From positions 2,778,501 to 2,842,500 of the forward strand of contig NZ_CP021361.1 of NCBI RefSeq assembly GCF_002157145.1: a DNA stretch of 64,000 nucleotides. Reading direction: 5' to 3'. The stretch is from Acidovorax carolinensis. Lineage in GTDB: Bacteria > Pseudomonadota > Gammaproteobacteria > Burkholderiales > Burkholderiaceae_C. Shown in pieces: positions 10,475 through 20,880 of the stretch; within the stretch, counting starts at the first letter, position 1; each line of letters opens with the position of its first letter. Under the pieces are notes generated by a model. That model made no database searches and had not been told where the DNA came from. It saw only the letters and a program-made list of their open reading frames with translations. A program made the translations under genes and the position numbers.

Positions 10475-11720
10475 CTTTTTGCAGCAAATCCGCCAGATGC
10501 AGTTGCGCCAGCCCGGCGCTGCCCCACAGGGGCTCCAGGCTGCCGGAGCGGTCCAGCAGCAGGCGCTGCAGCAGCGGCTCCAGCAGTGTTCTTTCGGGGT
10601 CGGCCAGCAGCACATAGCGTGGCTCGGGGTCGTCGGCAGCGCTCTGCGCCGGGTCGCTGGTGCGCCCCACCCAGTCGAGCGCGGTCAGGGCGTCAAGCAC
10701 CGGCGCCAGCTGCAGCACGTCCACACGCAACACATGCGCCAGCTGGCTGGCACGCAGGCCCTTGCTGATGTGGCGGCGGGCGCGCTGCAGCTCCTGCAGC
10801 ACCTCCACCGCCAGCTGGAAAGCCCAGCCCGGCACCGTGCCGCGCCGCGCCACGCCGGCCAGCAAGCTGGGCAGGTAGGCCGCGACCACCGCCCCCAGCA
10901 GCACGATGACCCACGCCACATAGATCCAGACCAGCAAAATGGGCAGCGTGGCAAAGGTGCCGTACACCACCGAATAGGTCGGCACCTTGCCCAGGTAGAT
11001 GGCCAGCACCTTCTTGGCCAGCTCGATGCACACGGCCACAAACAGGCCGCCGGCCCAGGCGTGGCGCCACTTCACGGGCGTGTTGGGCACATAGTGGTAC
11101 AGCGCAGCCATGCCACTTGCCAGCACAAAAAATTCGATGGAATCGAACAGCAACCGCATGCCATTGGGAACGACCTGAACCAGCCCGCCCGAGGCTGACA
11201 TCACATACGACGTGAGCGCCAGGCTGGCGCCCAGCACCACGGGCCCCAGCGTGATGGCGGCCCAGTAGATCAGCACCCGCTGGCCCAGCGGCCGCAGGCG
11301 CCGCACGCGCCAGATGTTGTTGAGGGTGCGGTCGATGGTCAAAATCAGCGCCAGCGCCGTCACCAGCAAGATGCTGAACCCCGCCACGCCCAGCCGGCTG
11401 GCCTGGGCCGCGAACTGGGTGAGGTAACCCAGCACCTGGCGCGAGATGCTGTCGGGCACCAGGCTGTCCACCAGCCAGCGCTGCAGCACCCCCTGCAACT
11501 GGCCGAAAATGGGAAACGCCGTGAACAAGGCCAGCGCCACGGTCACAAAAGGCACAAGAGCAAGAATGGTGGTGAACGTGAGGCTGCTGGCCGTCAGGCC
11601 CAGGCGGTCTTCACGAAACCGCTCGCGCAGCGTCTGGGCGGTGGTATTCCAGGGAAAGTGCGACAACTCGGTCAGCAACGCCTGCAGGCGCTGGACCATG
11701 GTCTGTGGGGTCAAGGACAT
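10470..11720 (-). CDS. YihY/BrkB-family inner membrane protein
   Basis: A protein of about 416 residues with the YihY (formerly RNase BN-like/virulence factor BrkB) fold. It has about six membrane segments, including LGLTASSLTFTTILALVPF and ILLVTALALILTIDR, and a PTYSVVYGTFATLPILLVWIY signature. A soluble C-terminal tail of about 130 residues looks winged-helix-like. Function is not established for the family, and an RNase role was withdrawn. The start at 11720 (MSLTPQTM) is preferred; an ATG at 11747 is possible. The stop codon is supplied by repeat copy C. Confidence 0.85.
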   Translation of the reverse strand: MSLTPQTMVQRLQALLTELSHFPWNTTAQTLRERFREDRLGLTASSLTFTTILALVPFVTVALALFTAFPIFGQLQGVLQRWLVDSLVPDSISRQVLGYLTQFAAQASRLGVAGFSILLVTALALILTIDRTLNNIWRVRRLRPLGQRVLIYWAAITLGPVVLGASLALTSYVMSASGGLVQVVPNGMRLLFDSIEFFVLASGMAALYHYVPNTPVKWRHAWAGGLFVAVCIELAKKVLAIYLGKVPTYSVVYGTFATLPILLVWIYVAWVIVLLGAVVAAYLPSLLAGVARRGTVPGWAFQLAVEVLQELQRARRHISKGLRASQLAHVLRVDVLQLAPVLDALTALDWVGRTSDPAQSAADDPEPRYVLLADPERTLLEPLLQRLLLDRSGSLEPLWGSAGLAQLHLADLLQKE

Positions 11721-11876
11721 GGCCGATATGATCCTAGGCCCGGCCACGGACCACGGGGTTGTTTTGATAACGCTGCATGGATGCTGACTATTTGTGCTGA
11801 ATCAAGCGCGCATTGTGGGCCCAACCGCCGGGCTGGTGCGCAGCCCGCACCGCCCCTTTATTCGACAACACCTTCC

Positions 11877-12290
11877 ATGAACCCATCGCATCCCACCCCT
11901 GGCAACGCCGTTGCCGCCACCCGCTGGCTCGCCGCCGGCAGCCTGCTGGCGCTGATTGCCCTGTGCCTGGCCTGGGAGCTGGTGCTGGCCCCGCTGCGCC
12001 CCGGCGGCTCGTGGCTGGCGCTCAAGGCGCTGCCGCTGTTCATTCCGCTGGCCGGCATCCTGAAGAACCGCATGTATACCTACCGCTGGGTCAGCCTGGT
12101 GATCTGGCTGTACTTCATCGAGGGGGTGGTGCGCGCGTGGGGCGATGCCCCACCGGGTGCGTGGCTGGCCGGCGCCGAGATCGTGCTGTGCGTGGTGCTT
12201 TTCACGGCCTGCACGATGCATATACGGCTGCGCCAGCGCAACGCCCGGGCCCAGGCCGCCGCCGACGCCGCCGCTGCGGTTGCGCCGTAA
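11877..12290 (+). CDS. DUF2069 membrane protein
   Basis: A 137-residue protein with about four hydrophobic helices and the DUF2069 pattern LKALPLFIPLAGILKNRMYTY followed by WLYFIEGVVRAW. It starts at 11877 (MNPSHPTPG). The gene is common beside yihY-type genes in Burkholderiales, often with wrbA between them; wrbA is absent here. Function unknown. Confidence 0.85.
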   Translation: MNPSHPTPGNAVAATRWLAAGSLLALIALCLAWELVLAPLRPGGSWLALKALPLFIPLAGILKNRMYTYRWVSLVIWLYFIEGVVRAWGDAPPGAWLAGAEIVLCVVLFTACTMHIRLRQRNARAQAAADAAAAVAP

Positions 12291-12348
12291 CACCCCACAG
12301 ACACTGCCGGCTCACACAGCCCCGTTCACTGTTTCCTGAAAGACCACT

Positions 12349-13796
12349 ATGTCCACCCTGATTGACACCTTGCGGCGCATTGTGGGGGCCCCCCATGTCC
12401 TGACCGACGGCGACCTGAGCGCCTGGGAGCAAGACTGGCGCCGCCGCGAACGCGGCAAGGCGCTGGCCGTGGTGCGCCCCGGCAACACCGACGAAGTGGC
12501 GGCCGTGGTGCGCGCCTGCGCAGCTTCGGGCACATCCATCGTGCCGCAGGGCGGCAACACCGGCCTGGCCGTGGGCTCGACGCCTGACACCTCGGGCACG
12601 CAGGTGGTGCTGAGCCTCACGCGCATGGCCGCCGTGCGCGCCCTCGACAAGGACAACCTCACCATGACGGTAGAGGCCGGCTGCATCCTGCAGAACGTGC
12701 AGGACGCGGCCGACAAGGCGGGCCTGCTGTTCCCCCTGTCGCTGGCCGCCGAGGGCAGCTGCACCATCGGCGGAAACCTGGGCACCAATGCCGGCGGCAC
12801 GCAGGTGGTGCGCTACGGCAATGCGCGCGACCTGTGCCTGGGCCTCGAAGTGGTCACACCGAAGGGCGACATTTGGAACGGCCTCAAGGGCCTGCGCAAG
12901 GACAACACGGGCTATGACCTGCGCAACCTGTTCATTGGCAGCGAAGGCACGCTGGGCATCATCACCGCCGCCACGCTCAAGCTGTACCCCAAGCCCGCGG
13001 CGCAGCTCACGGCCTGGGCCGCCGTGCCCTCCATGGAACATGCCGTGGCACTGCTGGGACTGGCGCACAAGCACCTGGGCGCGGGGCTCACCGGCTTTGA
13101 AGTAATGGGCCGCTTTGCCCTGGGCCTGGTGCACAAGCACATGCCGCAACTGCGCGTGCCCTTCATCGAGCAGGAAGACGTGCCCTATGGCGTTTTGCTG
13201 GAAAACTCCGACAGCGAATCCGAGGACCACGCCCGCGCACGCTTTGAGGCGCTGCTCGAAACCGCTTTCGAGGCCGGCTGCGTGACCGATGCGGTGGTGG
13301 CAGAAAACCTCTCGCAAGCGCATAACCTGTGGCATATCCGCGAGAGCATTCCGCTGGCGCAAGCCGAAGAGGGGCTGAACATCAAGCACGACATTTCGGT
13401 GCCCATTTCGCGCATTCCGGCGTTTGTCGAATATGCCGATGCCATGATGGCGCGCGAGATTCCCGGCGTGCGCCTGGTCAACTTCGGCCACCTGGGCGAT
13501 GGCAACCTGCACTACAACGTGCAGGCCCCGTGGATGGCGACCCCAAGGTGTTCCTGCGCGAGCAGGAAGAAAACGTCAACCACCTGGTGTACGAGGCCGT
13601 GGCGCAATTCGGCGGCTCGTTCTCGGCCGAGCACGGCATTGGCGCACTCAAGGTGGACAAGCTGGAAAAGTACCAGTCACCCACGGCGCTGGCGATGATG
13701 CGCGCCATTAAGGCGGCGCTTGATCCGCAAGGCATCATGAACCCGGGGCGCGTGCTGGGCAGCGCACCGGCCGTGCCGACAGCCCCGGCGCCTTGA
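12349..13796 (+). CDS. GlcD-like FAD-linked dehydrogenase (one-base frameshift)
   Basis: A D-2-hydroxyacid dehydrogenase of the GlcD/D-lactate (cytochrome) family, oxidising a D-hydroxyacid with FAD. The PCMH FAD domain shows PQGGNTGLAVGSTP and GSCTIGGNLGTNAGG. The C-terminal domain has NFGHLGDGNLHYN and SAEHGIGALK. The frame breaks at the C-run 13526-13529: one more C restores QAPVDGDPKVFLREQEENVN, and the rest runs normally to 13796. The substrate could be lactate, glycolate or 2-hydroxyglutarate. The break is probably a sequencing error, as in three other genes here. Confidence 0.87.
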
Positions 13797-13837
13797 TGGC
13801 GGGCCGTTGCCTGTCCCCTGCAAACGCTTCTATTTCG

Positions 13838-13872
13838 ATAGCTTCTAGCGCTTAACCAGCAAGGGCCAGCGC
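13838..13872 (+). repeat. Comamonadaceae-type interspersed palindromic repeat, copy D
   Basis: ATAGCTTCTAGCGCTTAACC then AGCAAGGGCCAGCGC, in the gap after the GlcD-like gene. Confidence 0.75.
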
Positions 13873-13910
13873 ATTAAAACACCTTAAACAGGCCACAAGC
13901 CAAGCACCGC

Positions 13911-14984
13911 ATGAGCCTCATCCAAGCCCTGCCCCCGGGGGCGCTCGACATCGTCGGCGACATCCATGGCGAAATCGACGCACTGGAGCAGTTGCTGGCC
14001 CATCTGGGCTACGACGCCCAGGGCCGGCACCGTGATGGCCGCACGCTGGTCTTTGTGGGCGACTTCTGCGACCGGGGCCCCGACAGCCCCGCCGTGCTCG
14101 CCCGCGTGGCGCAGCTGGTGGCCAGCGCAAGCGCCGTGGCCGTGATCGGCAACCACGAGATCAACCTGCTGCGCAACGACGCCAAGGACGGTGCCGGCTG
14201 GTACTTCGATGCGCGCCTGGCCTCCGACGAGGGCAAATACGCACCCTTTGCCCGCCCCACGGCCAGCGAGCGTGCGGCCATCGTCGCCTTTCTGGGCACC
14301 CTGCCCGTGGCGCTAGAGCGAGACGATCTGCGCATCGTGCACGCCGCCTGGCTGCCCACCCAGATCGCCGCCGCCCGCCAGTTGGCCGCTGGCAGCGTGC
14401 GCGCCGAATACGACCACTGGGAAGCCGAGGTGCGCCGGCAGGCACAAGACGGCACGCTGGCCCGGCGCATGGCGGCCGAGCGCCAGCAGTGGCCGCACGA
14501 CCTGGAAGACCCGCTGCACAAGCCACCCTTCCTGCAGGCCCACGCCGACAACGAGCTGCTCAAGGCCATGCTGAACCCGCTCAAGGTACTGACCTCGGGG
14601 GTCGAACGCCAGGGCACCGACCCCTTCCATGCTGGCGGCAAATGGCGCTTTGTCGAGCGCATTGCCTGGTGGGACAGCTACACCGACGCCACCCCCGTGG
14701 TGATGGGCCACTACTGGCGGCGACCCATCGTGCTGACGCCCCGCGCCCTGGGCGACCTGACGCCCGAAGAGGCCGGCCTGTTTGGCCACACACCGCCCTT
14801 TGCCTGGCATGGCCAGCGCCACAACGTCTTTTGCGTGGACTACTCGGTGGGTGGCCGCTGGCGGGCCCGCAAGGCCGGCACGCCCCACGACCCGCAATAC
14901 CGGCTGGCCGCCCTGCGCTGGCCCGAACGTACGCTGCTGTTCGAGGACGGCACCGAGGTGCCCACCACGGGATTTGGCGCCTGA
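13911..14984 (+). CDS. Metallophosphoesterase (PPP/ApaH-like)
   Basis: A 357-residue calcineurin-type phosphoesterase. The dinuclear metal motifs are in order: DIVGDIHG (about residue 14), [13 protein letters not shown] (about 47) and VIGNHE (about 80), with a later GHYWRRP supplying a histidine. This spacing fits the PPP phosphatase/diadenosine tetraphosphatase group. Target (protein or nucleotide) cannot be decided. It precedes thyA by 130 bases on the same strand. Confidence 0.85.
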   Translation: MSLIQALPPGALDIVGDIHGEIDALEQLLAHLGYDAQGRHRDGRTLVFVGDFCDRGPDSPAVLARVAQLVASASAVAVIGNHEINLLRNDAKDGAGWYFDARLASDEGKYAPFARPTASERAAIVAFLGTLPVALERDDLRIVHAAWLPTQIAAARQLAAGSVRAEYDHWEAEVRRQAQDGTLARRMAAERQQWPHDLEDPLHKPPFLQAHADNELLKAMLNPLKVLTSGVERQGTDPFHAGGKWRFVERIAWWDSYTDATPVVMGHYWRRPIVLTPRALGDLTPEEAGLFGHTPPFAWHGQRHNVFCVDYSVGGRWRARKAGTPHDPQYRLAALRWPERTLLFEDGTEVPTTGFGA

Positions 14985-15114
14985 TGACTCCCGGGCCAGC
15001 CCACCGCCCCGCAGCCACGGAACCCGACTCGACCATCGGTGGCACACTATCGGGCCCGGCGCCACAGCACGCCGCCGCCCCTTGTCAAACGCTTCAAACG
15101 CCTGCTTTTCCCCC

Positions 15115-15960
15115 ATGACTTCCGCCCCTACCCTGCGCCCCGTGCGCACGCAATACGAAGATTTCATGCGCCATGTGTTCACGCACGGCATGGACAAGGG
15201 TGACCGCACGGGCACGGGCACAAAAAGCGTTTTTGGCCACCAGATGCGGTTTGACCTGCGCGAGGGCTTTCCGCTGGTCACCACGAAAAAGGTGCACCTC
15301 AAGTCCATCATCGTGGAGCTGCTGTGGTTCCTCACGGGCTCCAGCAGCAACCTGTGGCTCAAAGAACGCGGCGTCACGATCTGGGACGAATGGGCGCGCC
15401 CCGATGGCGACCTGGGCCCGGTCTATGGCGTGCAGTGGCGCAGCTGGCCCACGCCCGATGGCGGCCATATCGACCAGATCAGCCAGGTGATCGATACGCT
15501 CAAGACCAACCCCGACTCGCGCCGCATCATCGTGAGCAGCTGGAACGTGGCCGACCTCAACAAGATGGCGCTGATGCCCTGCCATGCCTTCTTCCAGTTT
15601 TATGTGGCCCCCGCCACCACGCCGGGCGGCAGGGGCACCCTAAGCTGCCAGCTTTACCAGCGCAGCGCCGACATCTTTCTGGGCGTGCCCTTCAACATTG
15701 CGTCATACGCACTGCTCACGCACATGGTGGCGCAGCAGTGCGACCTGGAAGTGGGCGACTTCATCTGGACCGGCGGCGACTGCCACATCTACAGCAACCA
15801 CACCGAGCAGGTGCAGACGCAACTGGCGCGCGCACCCTATCCCTACCCGGTGCTGAATATCAAGCGCCGGCCCGACAGCATCTTCGACTACCAGTTTGAT
15901 GACTTTGAAGTGCTCGACTATCAGTGCCACCCGGCCATCAAGGCGCCGGTGGCGGTGTAA
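15115..15960 (+). CDS. thyA: Thymidylate synthase
   Basis: ThyA methylates dUMP to dTMP with methylene-tetrahydrofolate. The 281-residue protein starts at 15115 ([10 protein letters not shown]). It has [19 protein letters not shown], the catalytic cysteine in [12 protein letters not shown], and the C-terminal [16 protein letters not shown]. folA follows two genes later, so folate-dependent dTMP synthesis and folate recycling sit together. Confidence 0.97.
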   Translation: MTSAPTLRPVRTQYEDFMRHVFTHGMDKGDRTGTGTKSVFGHQMRFDLREGFPLVTTKKVHLKSIIVELLWFLTGSSSNLWLKERGVTIWDEWARPDGDLGPVYGVQWRSWPTPDGGHIDQISQVIDTLKTNPDSRRIIVSSWNVADLNKMALMPCHAFFQFYVAPATTPGGRGTLSCQLYQRSADIFLGVPFNIASYALLTHMVAQQCDLEVGDFIWTGGDCHIYSNHTEQVQTQLARAPYPYPVLNIKRRPDSIFDYQFDDFEVLDYQCHPAIKAPVAV

Positions 15961-16049
15961 ATCCTGGGCGGCTGCAACCTTTTTGGGACCCGCAGTAGAC
16001 ATCGTTGAAACTACCTGCGAAGCTGGCGGCCTTCGAGGAGCAATGAACG

Positions 16050-18098
16050 ATGACCCCATCTGCCGCACCTTCCATCGAAAGCATCCGCAACCTGTGCCTG
16101 CTCGGGCCCACGGCGGCCGGCAAGACCACCCTGGCCGAGGCGCTGCTGCTGCACGCCGGCGCCATCAAGGTGGCAGGCAGCGTGGAGCGCGGCACCACCG
16201 TCAGCGACCATGATCCGCTGGAGATCAAGACCCAGCACTCGCTGCAGTCTTCGGTCATGCATGCCGAGCATGGCGGCTGCCGCATCCACCTGATCGACAC
16301 GCCCGGCCTGCCCGACTTCATCGGCCAGAGCCTGGCCGCACTGGAGGCGGTGGAAACGGCGGCCATCGTCATCAGCGCCGCGGCGGGCATCGAGCCGATG
16401 GCGCGGCGCATGATGGAGTACGCGGCCGAGCGACAGCTGGACCGCCTGATCATCGTCAACAAGATCGACGCCGAAGGCGCCGATCTGCCCGCCTTGCTGG
16501 CCGACATTCAGGCAACGTTTGGCAAGGAGTGCCTGCCGCTGAACCTGCCGGACGCGGGGGCGACGCAGGTGGTGGATTGCTTCTACCAGCGCACTGGGCA
16601 CAGCGATTTTGGTGCCGTGCAGGATGCCCACCGTGCACTGGTCGAACAGGTGGTGGAGGTCGATGCCGGCTTTGTCGAACGCTATCTGAATGACGGCGAC
16701 GTCGACCCCGGCGAGCTGCACGCGCCGCTGGAGCAGGCGCTGCGCGAGGGACATCTGGTGCCGGTGTGCTTTGTCTCGGCGCGCACGGGCGCGGGCGTGG
16801 CCGAGCTGCTCGATGTGATTGCCAGGCTGCTGCCGAACCCGACCGAGGGCAATCCGCCCGATTTTCTGAACGGCGAGGGCGATGCCGCGCAACCGCTGCG
16901 CGCCAGGCCCGATGCGGCGGCCCATGTGCTGGGCCATGTGTTCAAGGTCAGCATCGACCCCTATGTGGGCAAGCTGGGCTTTGTGCGCGTGCACCAGGGC
17001 ACGATCATGCCCGGCATGCAGCTGTACGTGGGCGACGGGCGCAAACCGTTCAAGGTGGCCCATGTGTACCGGCAACAGGGCAAGACCCATGTCGAGGTGG
17101 CGAACGCCGGGCCGGGCGACATCTGCGTCATCGGCAAGGTCGACGAGCTGCACTTTGACGCCGTACTGCACGACGCCGCGCAAGACGAGCCTATCCACCT
17201 CAAGCCCCTGCCCTTTCCGATGCCGGTGCACGGTATCGCGATTGCGCCAAAGCGGCGCGGTGACGAGCAGCGCATGTGGGACATCATGAACAAGCTGGTG
17301 GCCGAGGACCCTTGCCTGCTGATTGAGCATGTGCCGGCCACCAACCAGACCATCGCCCGCGGCCTGGGCGATCTGCACCTGCGTGTGCTGCTGGAGCGCC
17401 TGCGCGATGTCTACAAGTTCGAGGTGGACACGCAAGCGCCCCGCATTGCCTACCGCGAGACCATCACGCGCAACGCGGCGGCGCAGTACCGCCACAAGAA
17501 GCAAAGCGGCGGCTCCGGCCAGTTTGGCGAGGTGCATCTGCGCATCGAGCCGCTGGCGCGTGGCGCGGGCTTCGAGTTCGTGGACCAGGTCAAGGGCGGC
17601 ACCATTCCCGGCCAGTTCATGCCAGCGGTGGAAAAGGGCGTGCGCGAGGCACTGACCGAGGGCGTGATCGCCGGCTACCCGGTGCAGGATGTGCGCGTGG
17701 TCGTGTACGACGGCAAGCACCACGCGGTGGACAGCAAGGAGGTGGCCTTCGTCACTGCGGGCAAGAGGGCCTTCCAGGCTGCCATCCGCGAGGCCGGGCC
17801 GGTAGTGCTGGAGCCGATCGCGCGCATCCAGGTCACCGCACCGGAGAGTGCGACGGGCGCCATCACGGGCGACTTGGCCGCGCGCCGCGGCGTGGTCAGC
17901 GGCACCGACAGCGACCGGCTGGGCCAGCTCACCGTGAATGGCGAGGCGCCAATGGCCGAGCTGACCGACTACCAGAGCCGGCTGAATGCCATGACCGCCG
18001 GCCAGGGCAGCTACGCCTTGGCCCTATCGCACTACGAGGCGGTGCCGCCCGGGGTGCAGCAAAAACTGGTCGGCCAGCACAAGGTGCAGGACGAATGA
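16050..18098 (+). CDS. Elongation factor G-like translational GTPase
   Basis: A 682-residue protein with the EF-G domain order but divergent from canonical FusA. The P-loop is GPTAAGKTT (about 19-27), G3 is DTPGLPDF and G4 is NKID. Domain II begins near VFKVSIDPYVGKLGFVRV, and domains III-V end near YALALSHYEAVPPGVQQKL. The switch-I region is short, and an ordinary FusA would be about 700 residues. Such paralogues are usually annotated EF-G-like or FusA2 and have unclear roles. Its place between thyA and folA is notable. Confidence 0.87.
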   Translation: MTPSAAPSIESIRNLCLLGPTAAGKTTLAEALLLHAGAIKVAGSVERGTTVSDHDPLEIKTQHSLQSSVMHAEHGGCRIHLIDTPGLPDFIGQSLAALEAVETAAIVISAAAGIEPMARRMMEYAAERQLDRLIIVNKIDAEGADLPALLADIQATFGKECLPLNLPDAGATQVVDCFYQRTGHSDFGAVQDAHRALVEQVVEVDAGFVERYLNDGDVDPGELHAPLEQALREGHLVPVCFVSARTGAGVAELLDVIARLLPNPTEGNPPDFLNGEGDAAQPLRARPDAAAHVLGHVFKVSIDPYVGKLGFVRVHQGTIMPGMQLYVGDGRKPFKVAHVYRQQGKTHVEVANAGPGDICVIGKVDELHFDAVLHDAAQDEPIHLKPLPFPMPVHGIAIAPKRRGDEQRMWDIMNKLVAEDPCLLIEHVPATNQTIARGLGDLHLRVLLERLRDVYKFEVDTQAPRIAYRETITRNAAAQYRHKKQSGGSGQFGEVHLRIEPLARGAGFEFVDQVKGGTIPGQFMPAVEKGVREALTEGVIAGYPVQDVRVVVYDGKHHAVDSKEVAFVTAGKRAFQAAIREAGPVVLEPIARIQVTAPESATGAITGDLAARRGVVSGTDSDRLGQLTVNGEAPMAELTDYQSRLNAMTAGQGSYALALSHYEAVPPGVQQKLVGQHKVQDE

Positions 18099-18195
18099 GC
18101 CCAGGGGCTGTTCATGCTGTTTTTGCCCATGCGCTGCCGCCGCCCCCTCGTGGTGCGAGCCGTGCATGGGCCACGGGCGTTATGCTCGTCGCATC

Positions 18196-18687
18196 ATGGA
18201 AATCGCCCTCATCTACGCCCGCGCCGCCAATGGCGTGATCGGCCACAACGGCACCATGCCTTGGCACCTGCCCGAGGACCTGGCGCACTTCAAGCAACTC
18301 ACCCAAGGCCACCCGGTCATCATGGGGCGCAAGACCTGGGACTCGCTGCCCGCGCGCTTTCGCCCGCTGCCCGGCCGCACCAACATCGTCGTGACACGCC
18401 AGGCTGATTGGCATGAAACAGGGGCACAGCGTGCTTGCAGCCTGCGTGAAGCGCTATCATTGGCAGAGCAAACTTCCCCCGTGGTGTGGGTCATGGGCGG
18501 CGCGCAAATCTACGCCCAGGCCCTGCCTTTGGCCACGCGCGTGGAGGTGACCGAGATCGCGCGCGACTACGAGGGCGATGCCCACGCACCCCAGCTCGGC
18601 CCCGAGTGGGTGGAGACCGCACGCCACCACCATGTGAGCGCAGGCGGCCTGCCCTACAGCTTCGCCACCTTCGAGCGCCGCACCTGA
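18196..18687 (+). CDS. folA: Dihydrofolate reductase
   Basis: FolA reduces dihydrofolate to tetrahydrofolate with NADPH. The 163-residue protein starts at 18196 (MEIALIYARA) and has NGVIGHNGTMPWHLPEDL, the cofactor motif VIMGRKTWDSLP and the second nucleotide loop WVMGGAQIY. It follows the EF-G-like gene by about 100 bases and is the last backbone gene before the island. Confidence 0.96.
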   Translation: MEIALIYARAANGVIGHNGTMPWHLPEDLAHFKQLTQGHPVIMGRKTWDSLPARFRPLPGRTNIVVTRQADWHETGAQRACSLREALSLAEQTSPVVWVMGGAQIYAQALPLATRVEVTEIARDYEGDAHAPQLGPEWVETARHHHVSAGGLPYSFATFERRT

Positions 18688-18722
18688 GCAACTCTTCAGG
18701 CGCTTTCGCACACTCTTTTTTT

Positions 18723-18755
18723 AATAGCTACTGGCGCTTGCTGGTAAAGCGCTGG
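18723..18755 (+). repeat. Comamonadaceae-type interspersed palindromic repeat, copy E
   Basis: AATAGCTACTGGCGCTTGCT then GGTAAAGCGCTGG, 35 bases after folA and preceded by a T-run. It marks the last backbone sequence before attL. Confidence 0.8.
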
Positions 18756-18911
18756 AGACCAATAACATGCAAATTGCAACCTGAATTCGGCATTGGCGTT
18801 TCAAGTGGTCTCAAGATTTCTCAAAAATCACAAAAAACCCAATCATAACAACAACTTAAAAAATCATACCGTCTCATGACGTTCAAGGAGTTTTCGTTAA
18901 ATCTTGAACGA

Positions 18912-18933
18912 TTGGGGGTATATTTGGGGGTAT
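18912..18933 (+). repeat. attL direct repeat of the genomic island
   Basis: Two copies of TTGGGGGTAT separated by AT. The same structure with only two changed bases recurs at 48107-48128. It lies just upstream of the integrase gene, as expected for an attachment-site boundary. Confidence 0.85.
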
Positions 18934-18987
18934 CGGTGCGGCCATTCCAGTGCACACTATCAACGCGAATCGTCATGGAGGTGCCCC

Positions 18988-20313
18988 ATGCTGTCCACTC
19001 TCAGGGTCAAATCCGCAAAGCCGGAAGCTCGCGCCTACAAGCTCGCTGACACCGGCGGACTCTACGTTCTTGTCCAGCCGAACGGCTCCAAGCTGTGGCG
19101 CTACAAGTTCCGTATCAACGGCATCGAAGGACTTCAGGCTCTGGGCTCATTCCCCGAAGTCAGCCTGGCAGTGGCGCGCGAACTGCACGCCGATGCCCGC
19201 AAGCTGGTAGCGCTGGGCATCAATCCAACCCAGGCCAAAAAAGACGAAAAAATCGTCCAGGTTCAAGAGCAATTAAACCGAGACAAAGGCGCATTCGCCA
19301 ACGTTGTGGAAGATTGGAATGCGGCCACGGCTGCGGACCTGCGGCCCACCACGGTAAGGCAGCGCAAACGGGAAATCGACAACGATCTACTCCCCAAACT
19401 CAAAGATCGCCCTATCGCAGGCATCGCCCGGCTTGAACTCACTGCGCTGCTCAAAGACGTTGAGAAACGCGCCCCCGAAACCGCGCGCAATCTGCGCAAC
19501 CACCTTTGGGGCATGTTCGAGTATGCGATCGACTCCGGGCTCATTGAAAACAATCCTGTACCACCCGTGCGCATCATGAAGAAGCGCAACCAGAAAAACC
19601 ACCCTGCCCTGTCCGAAAAACAGGTGGGCCGCTTCATACGAACCCTAGATGCGGCAACTCGGATCAACGAGGAAACGCGCATCGCCATGCAGTTGGTATT
19701 ACTGACCGCATGTCGCAAGGCGGAAATCATTGAGGGCCGGTGGAATGAAATTGATCTTGAAAGCGCCCAGTGGGAGATTCCGGAGTCGCGAATGAAAGCA
19801 AGGCGCGCACACTGGGTGCCGCTGTCCTCGCAGGCCATCGCGCTGCTAACCCGCCTGCGCGCCCTCGTACCGCCCGACAGAGAACATTTGTTCCCCAACC
19901 GGATAGACCCGCGGCGACCGATGGCCAACCGCAGCTTGAACGCTCTGATGGAGCGACTGGGCTTCAGCGGTGAAGGTACACCGCACGGCATGCGCTCATC
20001 GTTCAGCACTTACTTCAACAGCATCCATGGAAACATCGATGTGATCGAACACTGCCTGGCGCACGTGCCGGCAAATGCAGTGCGCGCTGCATACAACCGC
20101 CATGCATATCAGGATGAACGGCGCGTGATGCTCCAGCAATGGGCGGATTGCCTGGACCGCCTACGCGAGGATGGCTCCGCCTCCGAAGATGAGTCTATTG
20201 CTTCTGCCATGAAAGCCAAAAAGGCTCCCATGACAACGGCAAAAACCGATACCCGAGCGCGCAACGCTTCGATCGAGCGCAAACCCGTCGCCGAGCTTGA
20301 ACCTGCTGGTTAA
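18988..20313 (+). CDS. Tyrosine recombinase/integrase (P4-like, DUF4102 N-terminus)
   Basis: The integrase should insert and excise the island at the flanking repeats. The start at 18988 (MLSTLRVKSAKPEARAYKLA) follows GGAGG by 6 bases, preferred over an upstream TTG that would run through attL. The N-terminal DUF4102 domain (residues about 1-85) is followed by a SAM-like core-binding domain and the catalytic domain. Visible catalytic residues are the arginine of LLTACRKAEIIEGRW, HGMRSSF for the HxxR box, and the tyrosine in VRAAYNRHAY. The length (441) is normal and the gene looks intact. Confidence 0.93.
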   Translation: MLSTLRVKSAKPEARAYKLADTGGLYVLVQPNGSKLWRYKFRINGIEGLQALGSFPEVSLAVARELHADARKLVALGINPTQAKKDEKIVQVQEQLNRDKGAFANVVEDWNAATAADLRPTTVRQRKREIDNDLLPKLKDRPIAGIARLELTALLKDVEKRAPETARNLRNHLWGMFEYAIDSGLIENNPVPPVRIMKKRNQKNHPALSEKQVGRFIRTLDAATRINEETRIAMQLVLLTACRKAEIIEGRWNEIDLESAQWEIPESRMKARRAHWVPLSSQAIALLTRLRALVPPDREHLFPNRIDPRRPMANRSLNALMERLGFSGEGTPHGMRSSFSTYFNSIHGNIDVIEHCLAHVPANAVRAAYNRHAYQDERRVMLQQWADCLDRLREDGSASEDESIASAMKAKKAPMTTAKTDTRARNASIERKPVAELEPAG

Positions 20314-20413
20314 GGCGATGCATGGAGACGCATTTTTTCTCGATGATCGGATGAAATTCATCCTCTGCTTCTTCAGGGAAACGCTCAAACCCTTCGAGGA
20401 AACGATTGCACGA

Positions 20414-20692
20414 TCAGCCAGCGAGCCGAAATGCTGCAGCCATCCGCTCCTGCTCTCGAACACGAATTTTCAGGCTGTCGGCGATCTTCGGCCACTGCGT
20501 CACCACGACCTGGCTGCGTGCGACGATCTCGTCGGCCAGCTTCTTAGAGACCCGAAAGTACGGTGCCACCGAACGCGTTAGATCGAGGCCCATCGTGTTG
20601 TCGGCCTCGCTGACGTTGAGCTTCAAACCTTCCGACTCGGGAACGGGATTCATGTCGCAGGCATCGGACAGGCGCCAGCCCTTGCCGGGCAC
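20414..20692 (-). pseudogene. C-terminal fragment of a HipA-like kinase toxin
   Basis: The 92-residue frame matches only the end of HipA proteins: RLSDACDMNPVPESEGLKL (compare LSPAYDMNPVP), then SEADNTMGLDL and a final helical stretch WPKIADSLKIRVREQERM. The N-terminal 300 or so residues with the kinase core are missing, and no HipB antitoxin is adjacent. It is a relic of a type II toxin-antitoxin module. Confidence 0.7.
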
Positions 20693-20811
20693 GAAGATGA
20701 TCGAGAGGCACCTGGCTCACGTTCTGGTATGCAAGAGGGGGCAAAACGCCGGAAACGTTCAACGTCCTTCGACAGAAGGGATATAGCACCCCTCCGCAAG
20801 GGTGCGCCGCC

Positions 20812-20845
20812 CAAAAGCAAACGCGCAGTCGGAGACTGCGCGTTT
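20812..20845 (-). terminator. Terminator of the trb remnant operon
   Basis: A perfect 12-bp stem AAACGCGCAGTC/GACTGCGCGTTT (20819-20845) with a 3-base loop. On the minus strand it is followed by GCTTTT, just downstream of the DUF2274 gene. Confidence 0.75.
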
Positions 20846-20880
20846 GATGGCTTCATCTTGTGCAAGATATGGACAGCGCT

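Noticed and set aside
16011..17723. 570-codon minus-strand frame opposite the EF-G-like gene
   Set aside because: It is an antisense shadow typical of high-G+C coding DNA; the plus strand carries clear GTPase motifs.
18690..18911. Searched for a tRNA gene as integration target
   Set aside because: No cloverleaf or T-loop sequence is visible; only a backbone repeat and AT-rich spacer.
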